From positions 496,001 to 560,000 of the forward strand of contig WOFQ01000002.1 of assembly GCA_012184525.1 (NCBI GenBank): a stretch of 64,000 nt of DNA, written 5' to 3'. Of this stretch, positions 20,396-31,657 are shown one piece after another. Both the position numbers and the translations under genes were made by a program. Below the pieces are notes generated by a model. It was not told the DNA's origin. It did no database searches and was given only the letters and a program-made list of their open reading frames with translations. The number at the start of each line of letters is the position of its first letter. Position 1 is the stretch's first letter. Source of the stretch: Xenoacremonium recifei. Taxonomy: Eukaryota; Ascomycota; Sordariomycetes; Hypocreales; Nectriaceae.

Positions 20396-23300
20396 ATGGC
20401 TTCATCGGCGTAAGTGCTCTCGGAGCCACCCCTGAAAATCTTCCGTCTGATGTCGCCAACTTCACTGCACTTCCTCGCCTGCTCTGAGGGAATCCCCCGC
20501 TGACGATTATCTCCACCTCATAGGTCGCTAAAAGAGCTATCCAAGGCGATCATCGCCTTCCTGCCCGAGCCGACTCTACCGTTGCCCGAAGACCTCTACG
20601 AAGTAGTCGAAGCCTACCAGCGCCGATATTAAAAGTACGACGACGCCGCATCTGATCGCCTTCAGGAGGAACTCTTGGCAATCTTTGACAAACATGTCAA
20701 GGACAGTCCTCCAACCTGGGGCCCTTGGCTGGCTATTCTGCGCCTTTTGCTGCCAGTGCTCCGAACACCAGAGCGCATCTTCGCATGGTGGGATTCTTGG
20801 GCCCCTCTGTTCCAAGACCCCAATCCGGTGCGGGGTGTTGTCGAAGAGTCTATGGCTGGGATGACGGATATAATCACCTTCGCCGACGAATACTCGGAGT
20901 CCACCGAGACTGATCTGGACTCCAATCCCTTCATCAATCGGCTCTTCACCGGTTGGATGGACAGGCTATATCCCGCCACCCTGGAAGCCGACTTAGCTGC
21001 AGACTTCAACGAGAAACTTACACGAGACGCTCTCGTTCTCTTCGGCAAAAGACACCCCAAGGTAAGGGACAGATTCCTCTTTTCTTAAGATAAATGCTAA
21101 TCTGGGAAGGAATTTTTCGTGATTCTGGATCGCTACTTCGTCAAGAAGCAGTACCGAAAGGCAGTCTTCAGATTTCTCGCCGATTATCTTCAGAGCCAAC
21201 CCCCTCATCTTCATCAGATTATGCAAACCCCTTTGTTTGGCAATATTCTGAAATGTTTGCAATATGACACCTCCACTACTATCGTGTCTGCTGCGTTGAC
21301 GGCGTTGATCATGCTTTTGCCTCACATGCCAAGCTCTCTGGTACCTCATTTGCCGACTTTGTTCAACATATATGCCCGACTCCTTTTCTGGTCTCGTGAA
21401 CAACCTGGGGCGGTAGAGTCTTCATCGGAGGATGCTGCTCAGACCGGGAACTGGGAGGTTTGTACTTTTGACCCAGAGGTCGACGACAACCAAGTCTCTC
21501 ATCTCTTGAACTATTATACCATGCTCTATGGCTTGTATCCCATCAACTTCATGGACTACATACGCAAGCCGCAAAGATATCTTCGTCATGCTAGCGTCGC
21601 CAACGCAGACGACATTGAAGTCCAACCGACGGAGATTAGGGACAAGTCTGAAAGATTCAGGAGATGCCACTTACTCCATCCCAACTTCTACAGCCTCACG
21701 ATTGAATCAGAGAAAACGGACTTTGGGCGCTGGATCAAGAGCGAGGCCTCCGAGGTTGTTGCTGAATGCACGGGTCTCTGTCTCGTTACTGAGCTCAACA
21801 GTCTGATCAGTCAGAACTTGCCCTCGATAACAGCTGATACAGCCCCTCTTGTGGCAGAAAACTCTGTCAAGGAAGGGCAAGAGCCAGCCCTCCTGAGCAG
21901 CTCGTCCATGATTGAGCCTCATGAGGGTGGCCGTATTTCTCAGTCTGCCAGCATGGAGTCCATTGTGAGCAGCAAAATGGCACCAATAATGGCGAGGAGG
22001 GGTTCGCAATCCAGCCACCCGTCCACTAGAGACTCTCTGGATACTAAGAATCGAGATTCTGGAGCCGATAGCCCGACTCTGCCTCCTCATCTTGTGCAGT
22101 CGCCGTCTCACACTCAACTCCAAGACATGATACAGTCGAACAAGGCTATAAAATCCGGACTTCACCAATCACTTGCAAATGACAGCGTTCCATCCTTAGC
22201 ACTCAGTCATCAGGGTTCTGTTGCCGACAGATCTGCAATTCCTGCTATATCTGCACCCGCAACGATGAGCTCGCCACCGTCCTTGGTGGACACATTTGCT
22301 CCCCAGATCGCAAATCTCCAGAGACGCATCCTCCTGCTTCAGAATGATCTAAACTTTGAGAGGTACCTCAAGCAGCAGCATATGGCTCATATCGGAGAGA
22401 TGAGGAGGAAGAAGCTCGAGGCTGCCACGACGGAAGCTGAGATGCAACACATATTGATGACAAGTCGCCAATGGAAGAACCGCTTCGAAGAGGCGAAGAA
22501 TGCTGAGATGCAGGTTCGACGAGACTCTGAAAAGAGTCGGGCTCTGGCGAAGAAATGGGAGGCCGATCTGGCCAATAAACTGAAAGCTCTCCGTGACGAG
22601 TCGAAACGACTGAAAGCGGAGCTGGAGAAGAAGAGCAAGGAGTTGGACAACTTGACTGCCGAGCGTCAGAAGCTGCGCACATTGGTATGCGAAGCGGAAA
22701 CAAAGGAGCTCAACTGGAAACAGAACATGCAATCGATCGAAATCCACGCGGCTGAAGTTGACAGACTGAAGAGCGAGGTGGAACGACTGACGATCGTGGA
22801 ACGAGAGGGACAGTCTAGGGAAGTTGAGCAGAAGATGGCACTGAATGCCGCCGCAGAGGCAGACAGCAAAGCCGAGAGTCTCCGACTTCTCCTCAAAGCT
22901 CGCGAGGGGGATATAGAGCGTATCAAGAAGCTATACCAGTCCCAGGTCGCAACGCTTCAATCAAGATTGTCGGAGTCGCAAGAGAAAGGAGGGGGACGAC
23001 GACTCAACACCAAGGATATTGAAGCTGTAGAGAAGGCACTTGCCGGGAGCCGAGCGAAACAGGCTGAGATGGAGAAGCAGTATCAACTTCTTTCGCGGAA
23101 GTATACGGCACTCCAGTCATCGTTTCTGGACTTTAATGTGGAAGAGGAAGCCGGAAAGCGGAAGCTGGAGCTGTCGAATCGGAGACTCGAGAGCTCAAAT
23201 CGGAAACCCAGCACCGCAAACCTGACTGATGAAGGGGCCGACCTTCTTTCGATGTCAACAAGCCCAGTTATGATGAAGTCGAGACTACATCAAGTCTCGT

Positions 23301-23602
23301 CGAACACAGATGCAGACGAGGGTGCATCTACCAGCGACGCATGGCCTATGGAACTCAAAACCGGGAATTCTGGATCTGGAGCGTGGTCTGGAACGTCAGC
23401 TGGTACGGACGGGACTGGATCGGTCGCGCTCTCGATGAGTCCCGGCGACAAACGACTGCCAACTAGAAGTCACTCGGACTTGTTTTCTGGTGGTGTCCAA
23501 AATCGGATCCGTAAGGACTCGAAGGACAAGGGCAAAGATGAGGGATCGGGGAAGAAGGACAAGAAGTCTTCAGGATTAAGGGGAATCAGAGGCTTCAACT
23601 AA
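20396..23602 (+). CDS. TSC1: Hamartin (TSC1) family protein with an in-frame TAA at codon 41
   Basis: Three exons (20396-20409, 20524-21061, 21110-23602) give 1014 codons plus stop. The N-terminal hamartin domain is helical and recognisable before and after the break: LKELSKAIIAFLPEP, then KYDDAASDRLQEELLAIFDKH, VILDRYFVKKQYRKAVFRFL and LFGNILKCLQYDTST. A Ser-rich middle follows, then a long coiled coil (about residues 585-860) and a basic tail. In fission yeast and animals Tsc1 binds Tsc2 and restrains Rheb and TORC1. The oddity is a TAA at 20630-20632 in conserved coding sequence; everything downstream is open. No plausible intron removes it (only a 33-nt GT..AG segment would). Translation could restart at the ATG at 20852, losing 114 residues. 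Sequencing error, recent loss or restart remain possible. Confidence 0.85.
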
Positions 23603-26136
23603 GAGTATTCAAGTCAGAAGCACTGTCGCAAATGGCGTCATGATATGTAGGATTTACGAGTAACGAACGCTGTTTTTGTTCGGCATAATTGTTAAGACAA
23701 AGCTGTTTATGTGGGAGGTAATTAGGTATGCAGATGGTTAAAAGAGTGAAGCAGGGATAATGGGATCTAAAGTTTCGGCATATTACTCTGCACAAGGCAC
23801 GATTAGACATATCAAATAAAGAAGTGGTTTAATGTGATGGCATAAAGAGGTCAGTAACCAAACTGCGTGCCTAGGCAACTCGAGCCCGTCTATGTTATAC
23901 TATGGTGGTAGTCTACCCGTTGCACAGTTTCACCAGGAGTGGTGAGACACGGGTACTAAGCCAGCGCCCTCTAGGGAGCTTCCTGTGAAGGGCTACTAAT
24001 AAAGGGCCTTAATCCCTTGGATGTCTTCTCCTGCGTATTATTGGCGATACTGGCAGCTAGTCAGGCAACAAGGTTTTGGGCTGGATTAAGCTGGCACGCG
24101 CGGCTTCGGGAGGGAGTGTGGATGATGAAACCGATTCCGTGGTCGAGGACTCATCAAGGGAGTTTGTGTGAATGGAGGCTTTGTTGTGTACGCATTGACT
24201 GGCCTGTTGTTATGGATGAGTCTTTGTTTGTGCCTTGATCGGCCCTCAGGAGAGCATCCTTGCTGGGAATCAATCGAGATTAAAGACCCAGACGGATATG
24301 GGGTTATATTGATTAGATGTTACTATTCGAGGAAACACCCTGGGGGAAATCTCTCTAGCCCTGGAAGACAAACCCTGGGTTCGACGGTGAATCCGGTAGA
24401 TGATCTGATTTCCATGGAATTTAGAGAACCTTGAACTCATGTTGACTTGGGTCTATTGCTTGGGACTCAATATGCCCACTCCCTGGACGCTCAAGCACCC
24501 CAGGAATTGCATACACACAAGGATGGCATGTTACATGCTTCTATTCGCCAGATTCCCTGCAAATTGTCTGACTGACAGCCGAAATTGAAGTCCGGCCGCC
24601 CTCACTCACTGCCGGGACCAGCATCGATCGTGGCTCGGGGGAGGAGGCTTGGCTTCTTCTGGTGGGATTCCTGATTCGGACGTGGACGTGCCTGGAATCC
24701 TGCAGGGGCCGATGCCTGGGCGCCTGAGGGAGCTAGTCCTGTTCGGGGGCAGCTGACGACTTCCCCCTTCGCAGTCGGCCATCGGCAGAAGAAAACTTTT
24801 CCATCCCATCTCGATCGCGGCCAGAGGGCTTCGGACCTAAATCCCTCTCTCTCTCGCAGGCGTGTGGAGAATTCGTTTCCCATCAGATCAGCCCGAGGCC
24901 AGGCTGCCAGCCAGCGTTTCCGCGCCGGTCAAACACAAAGAAGATCTCGACGTCAACTGCCAACTCTCTGCTCGACGTGGCCCCATGCCATGACGTGGTG
25001 GGGAGTCTCTGCCTGTCCCTGTTGTTGCTTGCTCGTATCCCTGCTTCTAATCTTTTCTCTTCCTTGCCATCTGGACACTCTCCCGTCCCACCGTCGACGG
25101 CCCAGCGTGGAGATCGAGGGCTCGGCGATGGTGCTTGTCTCTCCTGGCACAAGCTTCGAGGCCGAACAGGGGGTGAGGCCCGGGAGGGGGGGCTTTGCTG
25201 GTTCACTCCCTGACTCCCAACTGCCACTAGACCGGGCTATTCTTGGAACCGGACCTCCGTGCGAGAGGACAAACTTCATGACTGATTTGTGGCATGAACG
25301 CTGCTTGGATACTGAATAAAGACACTCAAGCTGTGGCAGAGGCTCCATGAGACGAGTGTCTTCAGCTTCATTCTCGACGCCATCACCTTCAGCCAGCCTC
25401 CTGCTGCTTGCCGCCGCGGAAGCCGCCCATCCACTCGTTGGCGTTTGTTTCGACACTCACAGCGCATCCGCCGTGTCGAGTGGAACAGGCGGCACACACA
25501 TGGCCACTGGCTTTCCGTCGGTGCCCTCTTCAAGTGGAGAGATGCCCTGTTCCAGTGTCCAAGTGGCTGCCATCGCTCAGGTACCGGTGGGCCCGGGGGA
25601 AACGCCATCGCCACCATGTTCCCGGCTTTGTTGGTCCACGGCTGCATTGTTTGGCAGGTGAGTGGCCCTTCCGTGGCTTCAAGTGGCTTCAAGTGGCCCC
25701 TTTCGGGCTCTCCTGGTCTCCATCCCGCCATTCCCGGCCGCCGTCCATGCAGGGAACTGCAAGGAACCAGGGAAAATCACGTCTGCGTTGCGTGTGCAGG
25801 TGTGGATGGGCTGTGGATATGCGCTGGTGGTGCTGGTGTGGGAGCTCTCCATTGGATCTTCCTTTTCTATCGAGCAGTCCTCGTCTTTCGATTCCCGTGT
25901 TTCTTTTGCCTCTCTCTCGTATTCATTCTTAATCCATTCTTCTTCTGTCCATTCCCTTGGCTCTTTTCTTCTAACCTCCCCAACCTCGTCTATCGCTAAC
26001 AGACTTGTGTGATCACATTGGACTACACCACTCGTTCGTATCCTCCGGATCTCACTCACAAACAACACTTGAAGAGGAATATTCACTTTGACGGAATCTC
26101 CTCGTCCTCCGGTCTCCCGGCATAACATCGCTCAAG
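23603..26136. promoter_or_regulatory. Long intergenic region upstream of the GH17 glucanase
   Basis: This 2.5-kb stretch holds the TSC1 3' UTR and a long promoter for the glucanase. Four copies of CAAGTGG lie at 25531, 25560, 25680 and 25690, and from about 25860 the plus strand is CT-rich like a leader. Open frames between 24600 and 25930 overlap on both strands and have no recognisable product. Confidence 0.45.
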
Positions 26137-27655
26137 ATGCCTTCCACCAATACCCTTCTCACAATGGCCGCTGCCGTCTCGACGGCCAGCGCTGCCTTCC
26201 AGGGCTTCAACTACGGCTCTACCTTCTCTGATGGCTCCTACAAGTACCAGTCCGACTTCGAGAGTGACTTCACCACCGCTGCCAGCCTCAAGGGCACCAA
26301 CGGTGCTTTCACCAGTGCTCGTCTGTACACCATGGTGGTAAGTTGTCACTCATACAATTCAAACATACTGATGATGCTAATGGTTTATATAGCAAGGTGG
26401 TACCACCAACACCCCCATCGAGGCCATCCCTGCCGCTATCAAGACCAAGACTACCCTCCTCTTCGGCATTTGGGCTTCTGGTGGCCAGACGCAGTTCGAC
26501 AACGAGCTTGCTGCCCTGAAGAGCACTATCAGCACCTACTGCGGTCAGATTGATGACCTTGTCGCCGGTATCTCCGTCGGTAGCGAGGATCTCTACCGCA
26601 ACTCTCCCACTGGTATCGCCTCTTCTGACGGCGACCCCGGTGTCAACCCCGACACCCTCGTCGACTACATCAGCGAGGTCCGAAAGGCCATTGACGGCAC
26701 TTGCCTGAGCGACGTCTCCATCGGCCACGTCGACACCTGGACTGCCTACGCCAACTCTTCTAACAACGCCGTCATCGAGGCTTGCGACTGGCTTGGTATG
26801 GACACCTACCCCTACTTCCAGGACACCGACAACAACCCCATCTCGGAGGGCGCCAGCCTGTTCAAGGCTGCCTACGACAATGTCGAGGCTGCTGCTGATG
26901 GTAAGGAGATCTGGATTACGGAGACTGGCTGGCCCGTCAGCGGCAAAACCTACAACAAGGCTGTCCCCTCGCTGAAGAATGCTCGCACCTACTGGGTTGA
27001 CGTCGGCTGCCCTCTCTTCGGCAACACCAATGTCTGGTGGTACACTCTCCAGGACTCTGATCCCACCACTCCCAACCCCAGCTTCGGTGTCATCGGCTCC
27101 TCTCTGACCACCGACCCTCTGTACGATCTCTCTTGCGATAACGTGACCACGTCCACCTCTGCCAGCGGTACCAGCACTGCCTCTGCTACCGCCTCTGCTT
27201 CCAGCGTTGCTACCAGCTCCGGTTCTGGCTCCGGCTCCGGTTCTGGTTCTGGCTCTGGCTCTGGCTCTGGCTCGAGCAGCGGCTCTGCCACCACTGCTGG
27301 CTCTGGCTCTGGTTCCTCCGGCTCTGCTACCACCGTCTCTGTTCCCCTTGGAACTGGCTCCGGCTCCGGCTACCCCCACTGCAACGTCTCCGGCGCCTGC
27401 GGTTACAACTCGACTGCGACCGCCACCGGCGGTGCCAGCCGTACCACCCTGATTGCCACTCCCTCTTCCAGCTCCGGTTCTAGCTCTGGCTCTGGTTCTA
27501 GCTCTGGCTCGAGCTCTGGCTCTGGCTCCGGTTCCAGCTCCGGCTCGTCCACCACTGCCTCTCCCTCTGCCTCTGTTGTCCCCGGCAGCGGTGCCCAGCT
27601 CAACTCGTTCGGCGCCGCCGCCGTGGCCCTGGTGCTTGCCGCCGCCGTCCTGTAA
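26137..27655 (+). CDS. eglC: GPI-anchored glucan endo-1,3-beta-glucosidase (GH17, EglC type)
   Basis: Two exons (26137-26337, 26393-27655) encode 487 residues. A signal peptide (about residues 1-19, ending in STASA) leads into a GH17 barrel beginning FQGFNYGSTF. The two catalytic glutamates are visible: E132 in GISVGSEDLY (acid/base) and E244 in WITETGWP (nucleophile). From about residue 345 the chain is a Ser/Gly/Thr repeat region (long SG runs) interrupted by a short Cys pair (YPHCNVSGACGYN). It ends in a hydrophobic tail (FGAAAVALVLAAAVL) after small residues, a GPI-attachment signal. Such enzymes act on beta-1,3-glucan in the cell wall. The repeats make the gene prone to length variation and produce a long antisense open frame that I reject as a gene. 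Confidence 0.95.
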
Positions 27656-28548
27656 ATAACGGACAACGAGACACGCAATGCCCCTTCTTGACGACTTCAG
27701 CATTCTGTCCGCACAAGACGCATGCTTCTTTTCTGTAATTTTGAAAGATTTCTCTCGGAGAACCCGAGGGCCCTGGCGCTTGGTATAGATGGACGGACAT
27801 GTACATAGATCTGTCCTGCCAAGACGAAAGAGGGCATTTGAATAGGTACACTGAAAATGGGAACTGCTTGCGTTTTGATGGCTGGTCTGTGTGGCGCCGG
27901 CCTTTGTTTGGGACCGGGACATGGACACGAGGCACTTCACTTACAAGATATATATTACCGGACAGGACACGCTCATTTAGACAATTTGAATATAGACGCC
28001 TAGACAAGGCACTCATGACATTTTTGGGACTGTCGCGTGCTTCATGTTTTGCTGTGTGGTTGAGGGGTTGTGCTCCATCGCCAAACCCCGCTATAATAAA
28101 GTAGGTAAACCCAAAACATACTCTGTAAGAAAGAGAGAACCCTTGTTCACAATCACATACGGCCTAAGTACTTGGGAGTATAGGATGGGCTTCAAATCTT
28201 GGAGATGTAGAGACATAGACTTTCCATCTGAGGCCCTCAGCGGCATCGGCCCCGCGATCTGCCTCAGCTTAGCTCAGGTCAGCAGCTGCCCGCAAGCTAA
28301 TTGGGAGCTAGAGGTCGTTAGCCAGTTAGCCCAGGAGGACGGGACGGGAGGAGCGATCCAGGACCAGAGCGTGCCACCCACGCGCCTGCCATCCAGCAGC
28401 AACTTGTCCCTTTATCGGCCCCTCGAAATTACTTCATTGTTCCCTTCTTTTCCCCTCTCCTCGCACCCTCCGATCTTCTCTGTCCGTTTCTCTCCTCCCG
28501 TTAGCAGGTCATTGACTTGGTTATATTCTCTTTTGTTTGGTGTTCGGG
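27656..28548. other. Intergenic between glucanase and ZIP transporter
   Basis: This 893-bp gap holds the glucanase 3' UTR and the ZIP promoter. The last 150 bp are CT-rich, like a leader. No gene or structured RNA is recognised. Confidence 0.4.
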
Positions 28549-29987
28549 ATGGCATCCACCATGGCTCTGGTGCGCAAGGCGTGCCTGGCTGTCCTGTGCT
28601 TGTCGCTGCTGATGGCGCTTGCTGAGGCTCATGGGCAACCCCATGTGAGCAAGCAAGGAGGAGCTGGAACAGTTGACATAGACAGCATGAGCCTTGAGCA
28701 GCTGGACGAGCAGATTCAAGTATGGCCTTTGTGGTAGAAATCTAGGACTGTGTGCTGACGCCGAGATCCAGACGTGCCCTATTGTCCAGGAGCTCAATGC
28801 TGCCAAACTCGCCCGCCACGCCGAGGCGCCCTCCTCGATCACCACGCGCCTCTTCGCGATCCTCTTCCCCGGCTCGCCGGCAGTCAATGCGCTACTCGCC
28901 ACGCTGTACATCTCGGGCCCGCCCAACTTCCTGCTAGCCCTGTGCCCGACCAACATCGACCCCTCGTCGCTGTCCGTCATGGTGGCTTTTGCCGTGGGCG
29001 GGCTGCTAGGTGATACATTGTTCCACCTGCTGCCGGAGATCTTCGTGGGCGAGGACGCTGAGGAGAATGTCCGCTTCGTGCTTGTGGAACCGAACCGTAA
29101 CCTGCTGCTGGGAATGGGCATACTGGTCGGGTTCATGGTGTTTGTTGCCATGGACAAGGGACTGCGAATCGCTACGGGCGGTGCGGGACATGATCACTCG
29201 CATGGACATACGCATGAGCACGAGCACTCTGACGAGAAGGTGGTTGCCGTGACCTCGGGCTTTGGAGTCTCAGATGGCGATGTCAAGTCCAGGAAGAAGG
29301 CTGAGCGCGAGGTTACTGTCGTCGAGGTGACAAAGGAGAAGGAGATCAACCCGAGCGTGAAGCTAGGAGGCTACCTGAACCTGATGTGAGTGCACCTCGG
29401 ATTATTTCTCTACGCGGTTTATCTGACAATCAAAATAGTGCCGACTTCACCCACAACATCACCGACGGCCTCGCTATGTCAGCCAGCTTCTATGCCTCTC
29501 CTACCATTGGAGCGACCACCACAGTAGCCGTCTTCTTCCACGAGATTCCCCATGAGGTCGGCGACTTTGCGCTGCTGGTGCAGTCGGGCTTCTCAAAGCG
29601 GGCCGCCATGGGCTCGCAGTTCATCACTGCGCTGGGTGCTCTTCTGGGCACGTTGATTGGTATTGCTGTCCAGGAGTTTGGCAGCCCGACGAGCGATGAG
29701 CCGTTGGCAAGAAACGCTGGACTCTGGGGCACTAGTTTGGTGAGTTTCCTCCACTTGACGACTGAGTGGTCATGATGTGTGCTAATTCAGTGCTTGTCTA
29801 GACTTGGGGTGATATGCTGCTTCCCTTCACTGCCGGCACATTCCTCTACGTCGGCACCGTGTCTGTCATTCCCGAGCTGTTGGAGACGGGCCCGAACAAG
29901 GGGCAGGAGTTTCGAAAGATGCTCGTTCAGTTCGCAGCCGTCGCCCTTGGTGCGGGCATCATGCTATACATCTCCTGGCACGACTAG
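28549..29987 (+). CDS. ZIP zinc transporter, KE4/SLC39A7 (Yke4) type
   Basis: Four exons (28549-28719, 28772-29385, 29439-29739, 29802-29987) encode 423 residues. A signal peptide (about residues 1-27) is followed by membrane helices, with GGLLGDTLFHLLPE in helix II. A cytosolic loop contains the histidine cluster HDHSHGHTHEHEHS. Helices IV and V carry the metal-site motifs HNITDGLA (about residue 267) and HEIPHEVGD (about residue 294), diagnostic of the LIV-1/KE4 group. Relatives such as yeast Yke4 move zinc across the endoplasmic reticulum membrane; that location is inferred here. Two in-frame ATGs lie four codons apart; the first is chosen. The gene is intact. Confidence 0.93.
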
Positions 29988-31641
29988 AAAATGTTTCTGG
30001 GACCTATGAGATGGGGACGGGTATTTCTGGACGCATTTGGGCGTCAAAGAAATCCCATTTAAAGAGATGAATACCCAGTCAATGCGTGCCATATTGCCAC
30101 AGGATTACGGCCTGAGGAAGGAGTTTTGAGTGTTTGGATAGAGAAGACATGATGGGCGACATGGGAAGATGGAGATCTGTGATTTGGGTATGTATGTGGG
30201 AGGAGGAAAGAAGACCAAAAGGGGGTGAAAATACTCTATGTATCAATACCGGTTGGTTGGGGTTGATAGACCATCAAGAAAACCAGGAAACATTGCTTGA
30301 TTCAGTATACTCTAGGACCATGGGAGGGGAGGTTAGCTATGATGCCGTCGCAAATGCCGACCATACAGACAACGAAGCAGCCGAGATACCGGTCAACTAA
30401 CCGGAGGTTATCATCTTATCTCTTGGCGAACACATGTCTCGTCCGATGTCTTATCAACAATGACCGTGCATTATCGCAAGGTTCGCATTACCGACGCACG
30501 CAGTGTCTCTAGATTACCCAGGTAGGTAGGTGATTGGGGCGAGATGCAGAACAAGCATGAGGGGAAGAGCTAAGAAACAAGCTTATCAAGCACGAGGCCT
30601 TGCTTGTAGGGCTGAGGTCTCTTTCGCGGATCGTCCTCGAAGATAAGGGCTTGCATTAGCAGGCGATGCCTATCAATAGGACGGGGGATCGGCGCGTCAC
30701 CTGCACATTGGGTAGAGACACCATCATGACGACGGTACCTAGCGTTAGTGTCTTTGATTACCAAGACTTGATTATCAAGATGTAATTCTTGGGGAAACCT
30801 GTGAGATATGGAGTTTTCTGGGGATTGATTCTTTGCAAGATGGAGGTTTTGGGGTATCTAATTTCAGGTGGTGTTATGCATAGATCGGTACTCCGTACGT
30901 CTTGAAGGAGTAGAGGCAGCACTTTGATGAACGTTCACAACTTCAAAAACTTCTATAAGGAAAGACCGCCTGCTTGAGACCGGACATGACAAACAAACAG
31001 ATATCAGGTCACCGTTGACGTAGCATCTAGCCGAAGTCCATCGGCAAAACTGAATTATTCAGCATGCCTAGATAGTCTTGCATGATTTCTGGTTTTACGC
31101 GTCTATCACTTGTCGTTCTGCGCCCTTGTGCATGACTAACGGACAACTATGCCGTAGCTAGACTCTACGACCGATGCTAACAGAGAGATGTTTGCTTATC
31201 TGGATGTTAGAATGAGACCCAAGGATGGTGATGACTCTTTTGATCCTGATATGTCGGCAAGGAGAACCCATCGTGGGGGTGGTGATGATGGTGATGGTGT
31301 GGGTTTAGATGTGAAGATGGCACGACAATACCGGGCGTAGCCGGGCCAGCAGAAGTAACATAACATGAGGGGGCTACCTGTAACTACCTGAGGGGAATAT
31401 GGTCGGCAGAGAAGCGGTGGGCGTAGGGAGCATCGGAAATCTGGAATTGGAAACGTAAGAAGCACCTCATCTCGGATGCAGAATGCGCGTTGTCGCTTCT
31501 CGATGCTTCGGAGACAGAACGGTCATGGATGGGTTGCTTCACTTCACTCTGGGGCGTGCTGCCGTCCAGCGGTTCCAGTGGCCGGCGAATGTGCTGTTTT
31601 TAGGCGGCGGGGAGGCCGTTTCAGTGGGCTGGCGAGATCAC

Positions 31642-31657
31642 GAAGTACCGGTACTTC
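31642..31657. repeat. 16-bp perfect palindrome
   Basis: The sequence GAAGTACCGGTACTTC is its own reverse complement. Outer partial arms TCACGA (left) and TCGTGA (right) extend the symmetry with a 3-base offset. It lies in gene-free DNA. It could be a binding site for a dimeric factor or a short hairpin; no function is shown. Confidence 0.7.

Noticed and set aside
20601..20635. A 33-nt GT..AG intron that would remove the TSC1 stop
   Set aside because: It is shorter than any other intron here and lacks a branch site, so it is not a credible explanation.
24374..24396. tRNA B-box-like sequence (GGTTCGACGG)
   Set aside because: Loop spacing is wrong for a T-arm and no acceptor stem or A box is found around it.
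24602..25932. Series of 90-180 codon frames upstream of the glucanase
   Set aside because: Frames overlap on both strands, lack domains and merge into the CT-rich leader of eglC.
26309..27940. 543-codon antisense open frame across the glucanase gene
   Set aside because: It mirrors the Ser/Gly repeats and strong codon bias of eglC; its product is Gly/Ala/Arg low complexity, while the plus strand has catalytic motifs, a signal peptide and a GPI signal.
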